Shown: positions 51,271 through 59,872, counted from the first letter of the stretch. The stretch: DNA of 64,000 nucleotides from Amycolatopsis sp. MtRt-6 (GCF_017308975.1 NZ_JADWPD010000018.1:124001-188000), one strand, 5' to 3'. The notes: generated from the sequence alone by a model not told the origin. Made by a program: numbers and translations.

Positions 51271-51749
51271 CAGATGACCGTTTCCATGTCGGAGCGCAGC
51301 GCGGTCGCCTGCCGCAGCAGGGCGCGCATGACCACCATCAGCAGGCCGACCACCGTGACCGCCACGGTCACCAGGAACAGCAGCATCGGCATCCCCGGGT
51401 CGTCCGCGTTGAAGCCGACGAAGAGCAGCATCCCGACGACCACCAGCCATGCCGCGGCCACCGCCCAGACGATCGCGTCGACCCACTTCAGGGACGCCGT
51501 GGTGAAGATCCGGTCCTTCTTGACCAGTGTCAGCAGCTTCCAGGTCGCGACGACCACCACCTGGGCGCACAGCACGAGGAACACCGCGATGGCGGTCAGC
51601 GGCCAGCGCAGCGGAGCGTCTTGCGGGTTCTGTTGCGCGTGGTAGGCGATGCCGCCCGGTAGCGACATCGTCTGGAACACGACGAGGACGCCGAACAGCA
51701 CCACGAGGAAGAATCTGAGCGCGGCAACGGCCCACTTCTCGGTAACCAT
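51270..51749 (-). CDS. DUF2975 membrane protein
   Basis: A 159-residue protein with four hydrophobic segments (about 6-25, 48-70, 90-110, 120-143) and the DUF2975 segment KKDRIFTTASLKWVDAI between the second and third. The family is almost always followed by a small XRE regulator, as here. The promoter is one of the clearest in the window: TTGACT, 17 nt, GATAGT, then 6 nt to ATG 51749, giving a leaderless message. Function unknown. Confidence 0.85.
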   Translation of the reverse strand: MVTEKWAVAALRFFLVVLFGVLVVFQTMSLPGGIAYHAQQNPQDAPLRWPLTAIAVFLVLCAQVVVVATWKLLTLVKKDRIFTTASLKWVDAIVWAVAAAWLVVVGMLLFVGFNADDPGMPMLLFLVTVAVTVVGLLMVVMRALLRQATALRSDMETVI

Positions 51750-51755
51750 GCGCCG

Positions 51756-51784
51756 ACTATCGCGCGCTTCCTATCGAAAGTCAA
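51756..51784 (-). promoter_or_regulatory. Consensus-like sigma70 promoter for the DUF2975/XRE pair
   Basis: On the minus strand TTGACT (51784-51779) and GATAGT (51761-51756) are 17 nt apart. The -10 ends 6 nt before the ATG, so the transcript should start at or very near the start codon. Confidence 0.7.
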
Positions 51785-51805
51785 TCGGTAGTGATCGGAA
51801 AGCGA

Positions 51806-52984
51806 TCAATCCGGCTCCGGATCCAGGCGCACTGACTCGAGCGCGACGTACAGCTCGCCGATGTCCACCGGGTCGGTGAGGTCGCGCTTGGTCAGCTCCT
51901 GCACGCGGCGCAGCCGGTAGCGGACCGTGTTGGGGTGCACGAACAGCCGGTCCGCGGCCTCCTTCGCCGAGCCGCCGCCGGCGAACCACGCCAGCAGCGT
52001 GTCGAGCAGGACCTTGCGTTCCGCCGCGGGCAGGGCGAGCACGCCGGCCAGCGCCGACCGGACGACGTCGCGAGCCATCCCCGGTGCGGCCGCGACGAGC
52101 GTCGTCACCGGCGAGTCGCCGAACACCACCACCCCGGCCGTTGCCGCCGGCAGCGAGCGGCGGGCGATCCGGGCCCGGTGCAGCGCGTCCGGGACGTCGG
52201 GGAAGCCGGTGAACGGCTTGCTCATCCCGGCCGCCACCGGCAGCGAGCCCAGCACTTCGCGCAGCCGCCGGACGTCCTCGATCCGGTCGACCGCGACCAG
52301 GCCCGCCTCGCCGCCGGGCCGCCACGCCGACCGCCAGCGCCGCGCCCGCAGCAGTGCCTCGACGGAGTCGTGGTCGTCCGGCTCGACGCGCTCGGTGACC
52401 ACGGCGACGAACATGCCCGCGGTCGGCAGGCCCAGTTCGCGAGCCGCGGCCTCCATCTCCGCCTGACCGGCGAGCCGGCCGCGCAGCAGGTCGTCCAGCA
52501 GTCGCGCGTTCGCGTGCGACGGCTCGGCCGCGACCTCCTCGTACGCCGTGGTCAGCGCGTCGGAGTAGAGGTCGATCGCCTTCCAGACGTAGGAGTTGAT
52601 CTCGATCGTCCGGGTCGGGTTGAGGAACTCCGGGCCGGCCAGCTCGAGGAGTCCTTCGTAGACGAAGGTGCCGCCGATCCGGAACGCGCGCAGCACGGCG
52701 GGCAGCGGGATGCCCTGGCGCGCCTGCGCGAGCCCGGTCTTGCGGGCGGCGTCGAGCGCGAGGCCGCGGCCTTCGGCCAGCGCCGTCAGCGCGCGCTCGA
52801 GGTTGGCCCGGCAGACCTGCCGCAGCTCGCCCGGGGCGACGTCCTCGACCTGCCGGTAGAACTCGTCCTGCTCGCTGAGCAGCCGGGCCAGGCGATCGGC
52901 GAACTCGGGAAGCCGGGCCAGCATCTCGCGCACCAGCTCACGGTGCTCGCGAGGTACCGGCCTGGCGAGAGCTTCGATGCCCAT
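51806..52984 (-). CDS. PucR/CdaR-type helix-turn-helix regulator
   Basis: A 392-residue regulator with an N-terminal RsbT-co-antagonist-like sensory region (about 1-160), a GGDEF-like CdaR central domain (about 170-290) and a C-terminal PucR helix-turn-helix (LDTLLAWFAGGGSAKEAADRLFVHPNTVRYRLRRVQEL, about 325-365). Such proteins respond to small metabolites, sugars or purines. No adjacent operon points to a target. The start ATG 52984 has GAGGA directly before it, part of TAAAGTGAGGA, so it may be either led or leaderless. Confidence 0.85.
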   Translation of the reverse strand: MGIEALARPVPREHRELVREMLARLPEFADRLARLLSEQDEFYRQVEDVAPGELRQVCRANLERALTALAEGRGLALDAARKTGLAQARQGIPLPAVLRAFRIGGTFVYEGLLELAGPEFLNPTRTIEINSYVWKAIDLYSDALTTAYEEVAAEPSHANARLLDDLLRGRLAGQAEMEAAARELGLPTAGMFVAVVTERVEPDDHDSVEALLRARRWRSAWRPGGEAGLVAVDRIEDVRRLREVLGSLPVAAGMSKPFTGFPDVPDALHRARIARRSLPAATAGVVVFGDSPVTTLVAAAPGMARDVVRSALAGVLALPAAERKVLLDTLLAWFAGGGSAKEAADRLFVHPNTVRYRLRRVQELTKRDLTDPVDIGELYVALESVRLDPEPD

Positions 52985-53079
52985 TCCTCACTTTAGCTCG
53001 GGTCCGTCGCGCGGGACATGCACGAAGTTGAGCAAAATTCATGTCCGTCGGGTGATCGACGTCGTGAGGTCTTGACGGC

Positions 53080-53709
53080 TCAGCCCGGCTTGCGCGCGGT
53101 CAGGTAGACCTGCTCCTCCGGCCGGACGCCGGGATGGCTCGACTCGTACCGAACCAGCTCGCGGTAGACGATCTCCAGGCCGGCGCCCTCCAACCGGGCG
53201 ACGAACTGCCCGGGGAGGTAGCTGCTCGTGCGGATCGGGTGCCCGAGGAAGCTGGACTCGACGTCGTCGGCGTCCACCGCCACGGTGCCGAGCACCAAGT
53301 AGCCGCCGGGCACGAGCCACGTCGCCGCCTTCGCCAGCGCCGCGTCGAGTTCGCCGCGGGTCATCTGAAGGAGGGAAAAGAACGCCGTGACGGCGTCCAG
53401 GCTCCCGGTGGGCCGGGTCAGCGCGCGGAGGTCGGCCTGCTCGAACCGCGCGGCCGGGACCCGGGCTCGCGCGATTTCGATCATCTTCGCCGAGACGTCG
53501 TACCCGGTGACGTCGTGCCCGGCGGCGGCGAGGGTCTCGGCGACCGGACGGCCGGTGCCCGAGCCGAGGTCGACGATCGTGGCACCGGGCGAGAGGCGGC
53601 CGAGCAGCCACTCGAGCACGGCCTTCTGCCCGGCTTGATCGGGAAAGGCGGTCTCGTAGTCCGTGCCGAGCGCGTCGAAGACCTCGGCGGCGGTTTCGGG
53701 GCGGGTCAT
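53080..53709 (-). CDS. Class I SAM-dependent methyltransferase
   Basis: A 209-residue methyltransferase of the Methyltransf_25 type: TIVDLGSGTGRPVAETLAAA for SAM, VTGYDVSAKMIEIAR as motif post-I, and FEQADLRAL, AVTAFFSLLQMT and VPGGYLVLGTV downstream. It has no membrane segment. It is divergent from a Ddn-like gene with 33 bp between starts. Substrate unknown. Confidence 0.87.
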   Translation of the reverse strand: MTRPETAAEVFDALGTDYETAFPDQAGQKAVLEWLLGRLSPGATIVDLGSGTGRPVAETLAAAGHDVTGYDVSAKMIEIARARVPAARFEQADLRALTRPTGSLDAVTAFFSLLQMTRGELDAALAKAATWLVPGGYLVLGTVAVDADDVESSFLGHPIRTSSYLPGQFVARLEGAGLEIVYRELVRYESSHPGVRPEEQVYLTARKPG

Positions 53710-53730
53710 GACCGTCCAGCCTGCCAGACC

Positions 53731-53742
53731 TAGGATCCCGGC
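53731..53742 (+). promoter_or_regulatory. -10 hexamer for leaderless transcription of the 53743 gene
   Basis: TAGGAT (53731-53736) lies 6 nt before GTG 53743 and no ribosome-binding site is seen. Confidence 0.5.
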
Positions 53743-54219
53743 GTGGCTGGTTTGCGGGGTGTCTTCGCCGGGTTCGGCAAGAGCAGGGCGTTCGCGGTGC
53801 TCGGGCGGGCGCTCGTGCCCGCCGACCGGGTGCTGCTGCGGATCAGCGGCGGCCGGGTCGGCGTCGGCGCGGCGGTCGGGCTGCGGACGTTGCTGCTCAC
53901 GACGATCGGCCGGCGCAGCGGCGAGCCGCGGCAGGTGCCGCTGCTGTACGTCTCGCGCGGGAGCGGGTACGTCGTGATCGGCTCGAACTGGGGTGGCGAG
54001 GCGCACCCGGCGTGGTCGGCGAACCTGCTGGCGAACCCGGCCGCGACGGTGGCGATCGGCGGCCGGACCGTCGACGTCACCGGGCGGCTCCTGACCGGGG
54101 ACGAGCGCCAGGAGATGTGGGACGCGGTCGCGGCGTACTGGCCCGCGTACGACCGGTACGCCGTGCGGGCCGAGCACCGCGAAATCCGCGTCTTCCTGCT
54201 GGAGCCGGTCAGTCGATGA
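53743..54219 (+). CDS. Ddn-like deazaflavin (F420)-dependent nitroreductase family protein
   Basis: A 158-residue split-beta-barrel protein. LLLTTIGRRSGEPRQVPLLYVSRGSGYVVIGSNWG and HPAWSANLLANPAATVAIGG are the family signatures of Rv3547 (Ddn)-like proteins, which use F420H2 to reduce quinones or nitroimidazoles. An N-terminal amphipathic helix may bring it to the membrane. It overlaps the convergent GNAT gene by 11 bp. Its natural substrate is unknown. Confidence 0.88.
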   Translation: MAGLRGVFAGFGKSRAFAVLGRALVPADRVLLRISGGRVGVGAAVGLRTLLLTTIGRRSGEPRQVPLLYVSRGSGYVVIGSNWGGEAHPAWSANLLANPAATVAIGGRTVDVTGRLLTGDERQEMWDAVAAYWPAYDRYAVRAEHREIRVFLLEPVSR

Positions 54220-54742
54220 GGTCGGTGTGCCGGATCCGGTACACCTGCAGCCGCAGGTTGTAGTACTTGTCGGTCTCGCCGACCCAGTTCATGCCGAGCC
54301 GCTTGGCGACCGCGATCGCCCGGGTGTTGTTCGGCCGCGCGACGGCGAACAGCTCCTCGGTGTCCTGGGTGAACGCCCACTCGATGAGCGCGGTCGCCGC
54401 CTCCGACGCGTAGCCCTTGCCCCAGACGCCGGGGGCGAGCTGCCAGCTGAGCTCGAGGTCCTCTTCGAACGGTGGCAGCAGCCGGATGCCGAGGCCGCCG
54501 ATCACCGCACCGTCCTCTTTGCGCTCGATCGCCCACCGGCCGCGCGGCGGCGGCAGGTTCGGCTGCGCTTCCTGCCAGGCGTGCAGCACCGCGCGCATCG
54601 CGCCGATGTCGCCGACGCGGTCCATGGCCGGGGTCAGCCAGTGCGTGACGTCTTCCGCGCCGTAGATGGCGAACGCGGCTTCGGCGTCGGCAGGCGTCCA
54701 GTCCCGGATCACGAGCCGGTCGGTGCTCAACGGGGTTTCCAT
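54209..54742 (-). CDS. GNAT N-acetyltransferase (RimJ/RimL-like)
   Basis: A 177-residue acetyltransferase: LSTDRLVIRDWTPADAEAAF at the start, ELSWQLAPGVWGKGYASEAATALIEWAF with the Q/R-x2-G-x-G/A acetyl-CoA loop, and NTRAIAVAKRLGMNWVGE toward the end. It acetylates an N-terminus, ribosomal protein or small amine; not assignable. TAGCGT (54749-54754) lies 6 nt before ATG 54742, so it is probably leaderless. Confidence 0.87.
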   Translation of the reverse strand: METPLSTDRLVIRDWTPADAEAAFAIYGAEDVTHWLTPAMDRVGDIGAMRAVLHAWQEAQPNLPPPRGRWAIERKEDGAVIGGLGIRLLPPFEEDLELSWQLAPGVWGKGYASEAATALIEWAFTQDTEELFAVARPNNTRAIAVAKRLGMNWVGETDKYYNLRLQVYRIRHTDLID

Positions 54743-54827
54743 ACCAGGACGCTACGCCGGGAGGGCGCCGATTGTTCCCCGGGAAAAGTGCTCAGAAGAT
54801 GAGCGCTTAAGCGGGGACGATGAGGGC

Positions 54828-55397
54828 ATGGAAAAGGTCTTGGAGGTCTCCTCGGTCGAGGAGTGGCGCTCGTGGCTGGCGAAGTCCCGCGAGACATCGG
54901 TGTGGCTGGTGATCCGGCGCCGGGGGAGTGCGGTGCCGGGGGTGCGGATCCACGAGGCGATGGAGCAGGCGCTGTGCTTCGGGTGGATCGACAGCAAGGC
55001 GTTGCGGCGCGACGCCGAGAGCACGTATCTGTGCTTCACGCCGCGGAAGCCGGGAAGCACGTGGAGCCGGGTGAACCGGGAGCGGGTGGCGCGGCTGACG
55101 GCGGCCGGGCTGATGACGCCGGCCGGGCAGGCGGTGGTGGACCTGGCCCGGCGGAACGGGACATGGGACGTGCTCGCGGAGGCCCAGGACGGCGTGGTGC
55201 CGGCGGACCTGCGATCCGCGCTCGAGGCGGACACGGTGGCGGCGCGGTGTTTCGCGGGGTTCCCGCCTTCGTCGCGGCGGATGATCCTGGAGTGGATCGC
55301 GAAGGCCAAGCGGCCGGAGACCCGGCAGCGGCGGATCGCGAAGACGGTGGAGCTGGCACGGGAGAACCGCCGGGCGGCCCACCCGAAGGCGGCTTAG
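54828..55397 (+). CDS. YdeI/OmpD-associated family protein
   Basis: A 189-residue protein of the YdeI family: EEWRSWLAKSRETSVWLVI, EQALCFGWIDSKALRRD, YLCFTPRKPGSTWSRVNRERVARL, and PSSRRMILEWIAKAKRPETRQRRIAKTVE near the end. Members are implicated in resistance to cationic peptides in Salmonella, but the biochemical role is not known. A GATGAGG site precedes ATG 54828. The last 14 codons and the stop are repeated twice more downstream (55398-55484). Confidence 0.85.
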   Translation: MEKVLEVSSVEEWRSWLAKSRETSVWLVIRRRGSAVPGVRIHEAMEQALCFGWIDSKALRRDAESTYLCFTPRKPGSTWSRVNRERVARLTAAGLMTPAGQAVVDLARRNGTWDVLAEAQDGVVPADLRSALEADTVAARCFAGFPPSSRRMILEWIAKAKRPETRQRRIAKTVELARENRRAAHPKAA

Positions 55398-55484
55398 TGG
55401 CGCGGGGACCTGCCGGGCGGCCCACCCGACGGCGGCTTGGCGGCACGGGAGAACCGCCGGGCGGCCCACCCGAAGGCGGCTTAG
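55355..55484 (+). repeat. Three tandem 43-bp copies of the ydeI-like 3' end
   Basis: Units at 55355-55397, 55398-55440 and 55442-55484. The first is the authentic C-terminal codons plus TAG. The second is diverged (its stop is TGG). The third is nearly identical to the first, including TAG. Each holds a GCCGCC/GGCGGC-type inverted pair, so the array may act as a multiple terminator. The remainder to 55560 holds the next gene's promoter. Confidence 0.75.
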
Positions 55485-55548
55485 CGGCGCAGGGCCGCGA
55501 GTTCCCGCCCGAGCGGCCGATCCCGCCGCTCGTCCTCCGTTTCCGGCC

Positions 55549-55560
55549 TACAGTCGGCGC
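55549..55560 (+). promoter_or_regulatory. -10 hexamer for leaderless transcription of the decarboxylase gene
   Basis: TACAGT (55549-55554) lies 6 nt before GTG 55561; no ribosome-binding site is visible. Confidence 0.45.
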
Positions 55561-56913
55561 GTGGACGAGATGCACGCTCTTCTGGCCCGTGCCGCCGAGC
55601 TGGCCGCCGACTACCGCGCCTCGCTCGCGGACCGGCCCGTCGCTCCCGTCGTCGACCGCGCCGCCCTGCGGGCCGGCTTCGGCGGGCCGCTCCCGAAGGA
55701 GCCGAGCCCGCCGTCCGAAGTGCTCGAACAGCTTGCCCGTGCCGCCGAACCCGGGCTCGTCGCCACCGCCGGGCCGCGGTTCTTCGGCTTCGTCATCGGT
55801 GGTGCCCTCCCCGCCGCCACCGCGGCCGACGTGCTCGCCGCCGGCTGGGATCAGAACGGCTTCAACGCCGTCCTCTCGCCCGCCGCGGCCGCCGCCGAGG
55901 ACGTCGCCGGAGACTGGCTGAAGGAGCTGCTCAAGATCCCGGCCGCCGCCTCCGTCGGGTTCGTCACCGGCGGCCAGGCCGCGAACACCGCCGGGCTCGC
56001 CGCCGCGCGCCACCACGTGCTGGCCGAAGCCGGCTGGGACGTCGAACGTGACGGGCTCGCCGGTGCCCCGCGCGTCCGCGTCGTCGCGAGCGAAGAACGG
56101 CACGCCACCGTCGACCGCGCCCTGCGGCTGCTCGGCTTCGGCACCCGCGTCGTCGAGCCGGTCAAGGCCGGCCCGCAAGGCGCGATCGACGTCGAAGACC
56201 TCAACCGGGTGTGCGCGGCCGGAAACGGGCCGCTGATCGTCTGCCTGCAGGCGGGGAACGTCAACACCGGCGCGTGCGACGACCTGCGTGCCGCCCGGGA
56301 AGCCGCGGGCGACGCCTGGCTCCACGTCGACGGCGCCTTCGGGCTCTGGGCCGCGGCCAACCCGAAAACCAGCGCCCTGCTCGACGGCGTCGAACTCGCC
56401 GACTCCTGGGCCTGCGACGGCCACAAGTGGCTGAACGTCCCGTACGACTCGGGTTTCGTCTTCTGCGCCCGCCCGGACGTGCACGCCGCCGCGATCGCCT
56501 ACCGGGCCGCCTACCTCACCGGCGCCGGCGAGGTGTCCGGCATGGGCGACCTGACCCTGGAGTCGTCGCGCCGCGCCCGCGGGTTCGCCGTCTGGGCGGC
56601 GCTGCGCGAGCTGGGCCGTGACGGCGTCGCCGAACTCGTCGACCGCTGCTGCCGGCTGGCGCGCCGCTTCGCCGGACGGCTCGCCGACGGCGGGGCCGAG
56701 ATCGCCAACGACGTCGTCCTCAACCAGGTCCTCGTGTCCTTCGGCGACGACACCGACGCGATCATCCGGAAAGTCCAGGACGACGGCACGTGCTGGCTGG
56801 GCGGCACCACCTGGCGCGGCCGCCGGTACCTGCGGATCTCGGTCTCCGGCTGGTCGACGACAGAGGCCGACGTCGACCATGGTGCCGCGGCGATCCTGCG
56901 CCTGGCTCAGTGA
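55561..56913 (+). CDS. PLP-dependent group II decarboxylase family protein
   Basis: A 450-residue fold-type I PLP enzyme. GFVTGGQAANTAGLAAARHH and HVDGAFGLWAA (the PLP Asp region) precede DSWACDGHKWLNVPYDSG with the Schiff-base Lys, the pattern of aromatic-amino-acid, glutamate and diaminobutyrate decarboxylases. FFGFVIGGALPAATAADVLAA is shared with actinobacterial homologues annotated as aspartate aminotransferase-family or pyridoxal-dependent decarboxylases. The substrate cannot be predicted from motifs. It overlaps the zinc-ribbon gene by 7 bp tail-to-tail. Confidence 0.85.
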   Translation: MDEMHALLARAAELAADYRASLADRPVAPVVDRAALRAGFGGPLPKEPSPPSEVLEQLARAAEPGLVATAGPRFFGFVIGGALPAATAADVLAAGWDQNGFNAVLSPAAAAAEDVAGDWLKELLKIPAAASVGFVTGGQAANTAGLAAARHHVLAEAGWDVERDGLAGAPRVRVVASEERHATVDRALRLLGFGTRVVEPVKAGPQGAIDVEDLNRVCAAGNGPLIVCLQAGNVNTGACDDLRAAREAAGDAWLHVDGAFGLWAAANPKTSALLDGVELADSWACDGHKWLNVPYDSGFVFCARPDVHAAAIAYRAAYLTGAGEVSGMGDLTLESSRRARGFAVWAALRELGRDGVAELVDRCCRLARRFAGRLADGGAEIANDVVLNQVLVSFGDDTDAIIRKVQDDGTCWLGGTTWRGRRYLRISVSGWSTTEADVDHGAAAILRLAQ

Positions 56914-57299
56914 CCTTCGCGCACCGACAGCGGATCCGTGCGCCAGGCGATCTCCTTCTCGCCGCCCGTCGGCCAGCTCGACGACAGCCGGCGGCGGACG
57001 CTGCCCAGCGCGCCCAGCTTCACGAGGTCGACGCGGGCGCCCTGGGCGGCCAGTGACGACACCTCGGCGGTGGTGAGCGGGACGAAGTCGAAGTACTGCG
57101 CGTCTTCGCCGCCCTCCCAGTCGACGAACTCGGTGAAGATCGCGGCGAACGACTGGCCGCATTCCGGGCACCGGCGCAGGGAAATGCTGAAGTGGGACCG
57201 CTCGACCAGGCGATGGGTCTTGTTGAGCCGGGTCGTGCAGAAGGCCAGCGCGGTCAGGGCGTCCTCGCCGGAGCAGCGGGCGCAGCCGAACTCGGTCAT
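56907..57299 (-). CDS. Small zinc-ribbon protein of unknown function
   Basis: A 130-residue protein with two cysteine pairs, FGCARCSGED and RRCPECGQSF, about 38 residues apart, which probably hold one zinc ion. The rest is mixed alpha/beta (FTEFVDWEGGEDAQYFDFVPL). It has no DNA-binding or enzyme signature I recognise. It is monocistronic and divergent from the chitinase gene. ATG 57299 is preceded by GATGAT at 6 nt, a possible leaderless arrangement. Confidence 0.65.
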   Translation of the reverse strand: MTEFGCARCSGEDALTALAFCTTRLNKTHRLVERSHFSISLRRCPECGQSFAAIFTEFVDWEGGEDAQYFDFVPLTTAEVSSLAAQGARVDLVKLGALGSVRRRLSSSWPTGGEKEIAWRTDPLSVREGH

Positions 57300-57384
57300 C
57301 GCCTGATCATCGCACGCGTGAATCCGCGCCCGGCTGCGGAGGTACACCGAAAGCCGCTGACCACCCGATTTCGCTCTGGTCCGC

Positions 57385-57400
57385 AGTGGTCTGGACCTGT
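57385..57400. promoter_or_regulatory. DasR-type operator (dre) upstream of the chitinase gene
   Basis: AGTGGTCTGGACCTGT matches the Streptomyces DasR consensus AGTGGTCTAGACCACT at 13 of 16 positions, and a half-site TGGTCC lies just upstream (57378-57383). DasR represses chitinase and GlcNAc genes and is released by GlcN-6-P. Confidence 0.7.
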
Positions 57401-57443
57401 TAACCTCAGCTGTCCGCCCGCCTGTGCCGGTGAGGAGAATCCC

Positions 57444-58646
57444 GTGCTCCGCATGAGAAAACGCATCGCCGCCGTCGCGCTCGCGCTCGCCGGCGCCTCC
57501 GTCGTCGCGCCGCCCGCGGACGCCGGGCAGGGCCGGGGCAAGGTGATGGCCTACTTCGCCGACTGGGACGTCTACGCCCGCGGCTACCACGTCAAGGACA
57601 TCGAGACGTCGGGTTCGGCCGCGAAGCTGACCCACATCAACTACGCGTTCGGCAACGTCACGGGCGGCGGCTGCGCCGTCGGCGACCCGTGGGCCGACCA
57701 CGACATGCCCTACGACGCCGCCACGAGCGTCAGCGGCCAGGCCGACAGCACCGAACCCGGGGCGCTGCGCGGAAGCTTCAACCAGATCCGCCAGCTCAAG
57801 AAGCTGCACCCGAAGCTCAAGGTGCTGTGGTCCTTCGGCGGCTGGACGTGGTCGGCGGGCTTCACCGAAGCGGCGAAGGACCCGGCCAAGTTCGCGGAAT
57901 CCTGCTACAACCTGGTCAACGACCCGCGCTGGGCCGGTGTTTTCGACGGCATCGACGTCGACTGGGAGTACCCGAACGCCTGCGGCAACACCTGCGACAC
58001 CAGCGGGCCCAAGGCCTTCACCGGGCTGGTCAAGGCGCTGCGCGCGAAGTTCGGGCGGCAGCTGGTGACCGCCGCCATCACCGCGGACGGCTCGGTGGGC
58101 GGCAAGATCGACGCCACCGAGTACGGCGCCGCGAGCCGGTACCTCGACTGGTACAACGTGATGACCTACGACTACTTCGTCGCCGGTGCCAGTCCGGCCG
58201 GCCCCACCGCGCCGCACTCGCCACTGCGCGCGTACCCGGGCATCCCGAGCGCCGGCTACTACGCCGACGCGGCCGTCCAGAAGCTGCGCCGCCAGGGCGT
58301 GCCGTCGGCGAAGATGCTGCTGGGCCTCGGGTTCTACGGTCGTGGCTGGGACGGCGTGACGCAGCGGCAGCCGGGCGGCACCGCCACCGGCCCGGCGCCC
58401 GGCACCTACGAAGCGGGCGTCGAGGACTACAAGGTCCTCAAGACCAAGTGCCCGGCCAACGGCCGCGTCGCGGGCACCGCGTACGCGAAGTGCGGTTCGC
58501 AGTGGTGGAGCTACGACACGCCCGAGACGGCGTCGGCCAAGGCCGGCTACGCGCGGTCGCAGGGGCTCGGCGGGGTGTTCGCCTGGGAGCTGTCCGGCGA
58601 TACGGCGGACGCGGAACTGCTGCGAGCCATCGCGGGCCGCTGCTGA
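57444..58646 (+). CDS. Secreted family 18 chitinase
   Basis: A 400-residue GH18 chitinase. Residues 1-27 form a signal peptide. The TIM barrel has VLWSFGGWTWS (SxGG motif) and DGIDVDWEYP with catalytic acid Glu175; LDWYNVMTYDYF and GGVFAWELSGD are further barrel motifs. It lacks a separate chitin-binding domain. It hydrolyses chitin outside the cell. GTG 57444 has GAGGAG six bases upstream. A DasR-like site lies in its promoter and a strong hairpin closes it. Confidence 0.92.
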   Translation: MLRMRKRIAAVALALAGASVVAPPADAGQGRGKVMAYFADWDVYARGYHVKDIETSGSAAKLTHINYAFGNVTGGGCAVGDPWADHDMPYDAATSVSGQADSTEPGALRGSFNQIRQLKKLHPKLKVLWSFGGWTWSAGFTEAAKDPAKFAESCYNLVNDPRWAGVFDGIDVDWEYPNACGNTCDTSGPKAFTGLVKALRAKFGRQLVTAAITADGSVGGKIDATEYGAASRYLDWYNVMTYDYFVAGASPAGPTAPHSPLRAYPGIPSAGYYADAAVQKLRRQGVPSAKMLLGLGFYGRGWDGVTQRQPGGTATGPAPGTYEAGVEDYKVLKTKCPANGRVAGTAYAKCGSQWWSYDTPETASAKAGYARSQGLGGVFAWELSGDTADAELLRAIAGRC

Positions 58647-58654
58647 AAAGAGCT

Positions 58655-58688
58655 GGAGGGCCCGGGCGCGAGCGCGTCCGGGCCCTCC
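58655..58688. terminator. Bidirectional terminator between chitinase and MFS genes
   Basis: An 11-bp stem (58655-58665 with 58678-58688) and an inner GCGCG/GCGC pair lie 8 nt after the chitinase stop and 6 nt from the convergent MFS stop. Confidence 0.78.
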
Positions 58689-58694
58689 GTCCAC

Positions 58695-59858
58695 TCAGGA
58701 TTTCCCCGGGAATCCGTGCCGCCGCGCGCCGAGCACCACGGCGAGCACCGGCAGCAGGAGCACGAGCAGCGTCCACGGGAAGGACGCCGGCCCCGCGGCG
58801 TCGAGCAGCACCCCGCCGGCCACGCCGCCCGCGGCCATCGCCGCGTTCCACAGCGTGACGAGCATGGCCTGCGCGTTGTCCGCCGCTTCGCCGCCGGCGT
58901 TCCCGGCCGCCGTCTGCAGCAGCGTCGGGACGCCGCCCCAGCCGAGTCCCCACAGCGCCACGGCGACGTAGACCAGCGCCGGGCTGCCCGCGAACACGGC
59001 CAGCAGCGTCGCGGCCACCGCGACGCCGAGGGTGCTGAGGACCGTCAGCGTCCGCAGCGCGCGGTCGATCCGGGCGCCGACGATGCCGATGCCCGCCATC
59101 GACGCGAGGCCGAACACCAGCAGGACGACGTCGACCGCGTCGCCCATCCCGGCGTGCGCGAGGAAGGTGGCGATGTAGGTGTAGAGCACGGTGTGCGCCA
59201 GCACGAACACGAGCGTCACGGCGAGCACGGGCACGACGCCGGGGACGGCGAGGGTGCGCAGGACCGGTGTCCGGCCGGTTGCCTGCCCGGGCCGGCCGGG
59301 CACCGCCGCGGCGATCCACGCGAGCAGCACCGCCGCGATCGCTGACATGACACCGAACGCCGAGCGCCAGCCGAGCAGGCCGCCGAGGAACGTGCCTGCC
59401 GGGATGCCGAGCGACAGGGCCAGCGGGATGCCGGCCATCACGATCGCGATGGCCTTGCCCGGGTTGTCCGGGACGAGCCGGCGCGCGTAGCCGGCGAGCA
59501 GCGCCCAGACGACGCCCGCGGCCACGCCCGCGACGAAGCGCGCCACCATTGTCAGCGCGTAGTCCGAGGACAGCGTCGTGACGGTGTTGGCCACGGCGAA
59601 CCCGGCGATCCCGGTGAGCAGCAAGCGTTTGCGGGACCAGGCCGCGGTGGCGGCGGACAGCGGGATCGCGGTGAGCGCGGTGCCGAGCGCGTAGACCGTC
59701 ACGGCCTGACCGGCCGCGGCCTCGCCGACGCCGAGTCCGGCGCTCATCCCGGGCAGCACGCCGGCGGGCAGCGCCTCGGTGAGCACGGTGACGAACGCGG
59801 CGGTGGTCAGGGCGAGGAGGGCGGTCAGGGGAAGAGTTCGCGTGCTGAGGTTCGTCAT
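58695..59858 (-). CDS. MFS transporter, DHA1 (AraJ/NepI-like) type
   Basis: A 387-residue permease with 12 hydrophobic segments. TEALPAGVLPGMSAGLGV in TM1 and the loops typical of AraJ/YdhP/NepI-like sugar or nucleoside efflux proteins are visible. It is divergent from a MerR gene with a classic MerR-type dyad in the 55-bp gap, so expression probably responds to a ligand of that regulator. The exported substrate is unknown. Confidence 0.87.
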   Translation of the reverse strand: MTNLSTRTLPLTALLALTTAAFVTVLTEALPAGVLPGMSAGLGVGEAAAGQAVTVYALGTALTAIPLSAATAAWSRKRLLLTGIAGFAVANTVTTLSSDYALTMVARFVAGVAAGVVWALLAGYARRLVPDNPGKAIAIVMAGIPLALSLGIPAGTFLGGLLGWRSAFGVMSAIAAVLLAWIAAAVPGRPGQATGRTPVLRTLAVPGVVPVLAVTLVFVLAHTVLYTYIATFLAHAGMGDAVDVVLLVFGLASMAGIGIVGARIDRALRTLTVLSTLGVAVAATLLAVFAGSPALVYVAVALWGLGWGGVPTLLQTAAGNAGGEAADNAQAMLVTLWNAAMAAGGVAGGVLLDAAGPASFPWTLLVLLLPVLAVVLGARRHGFPGKS

Positions 59859-59872
59859 GCCGCTATGCTCAA

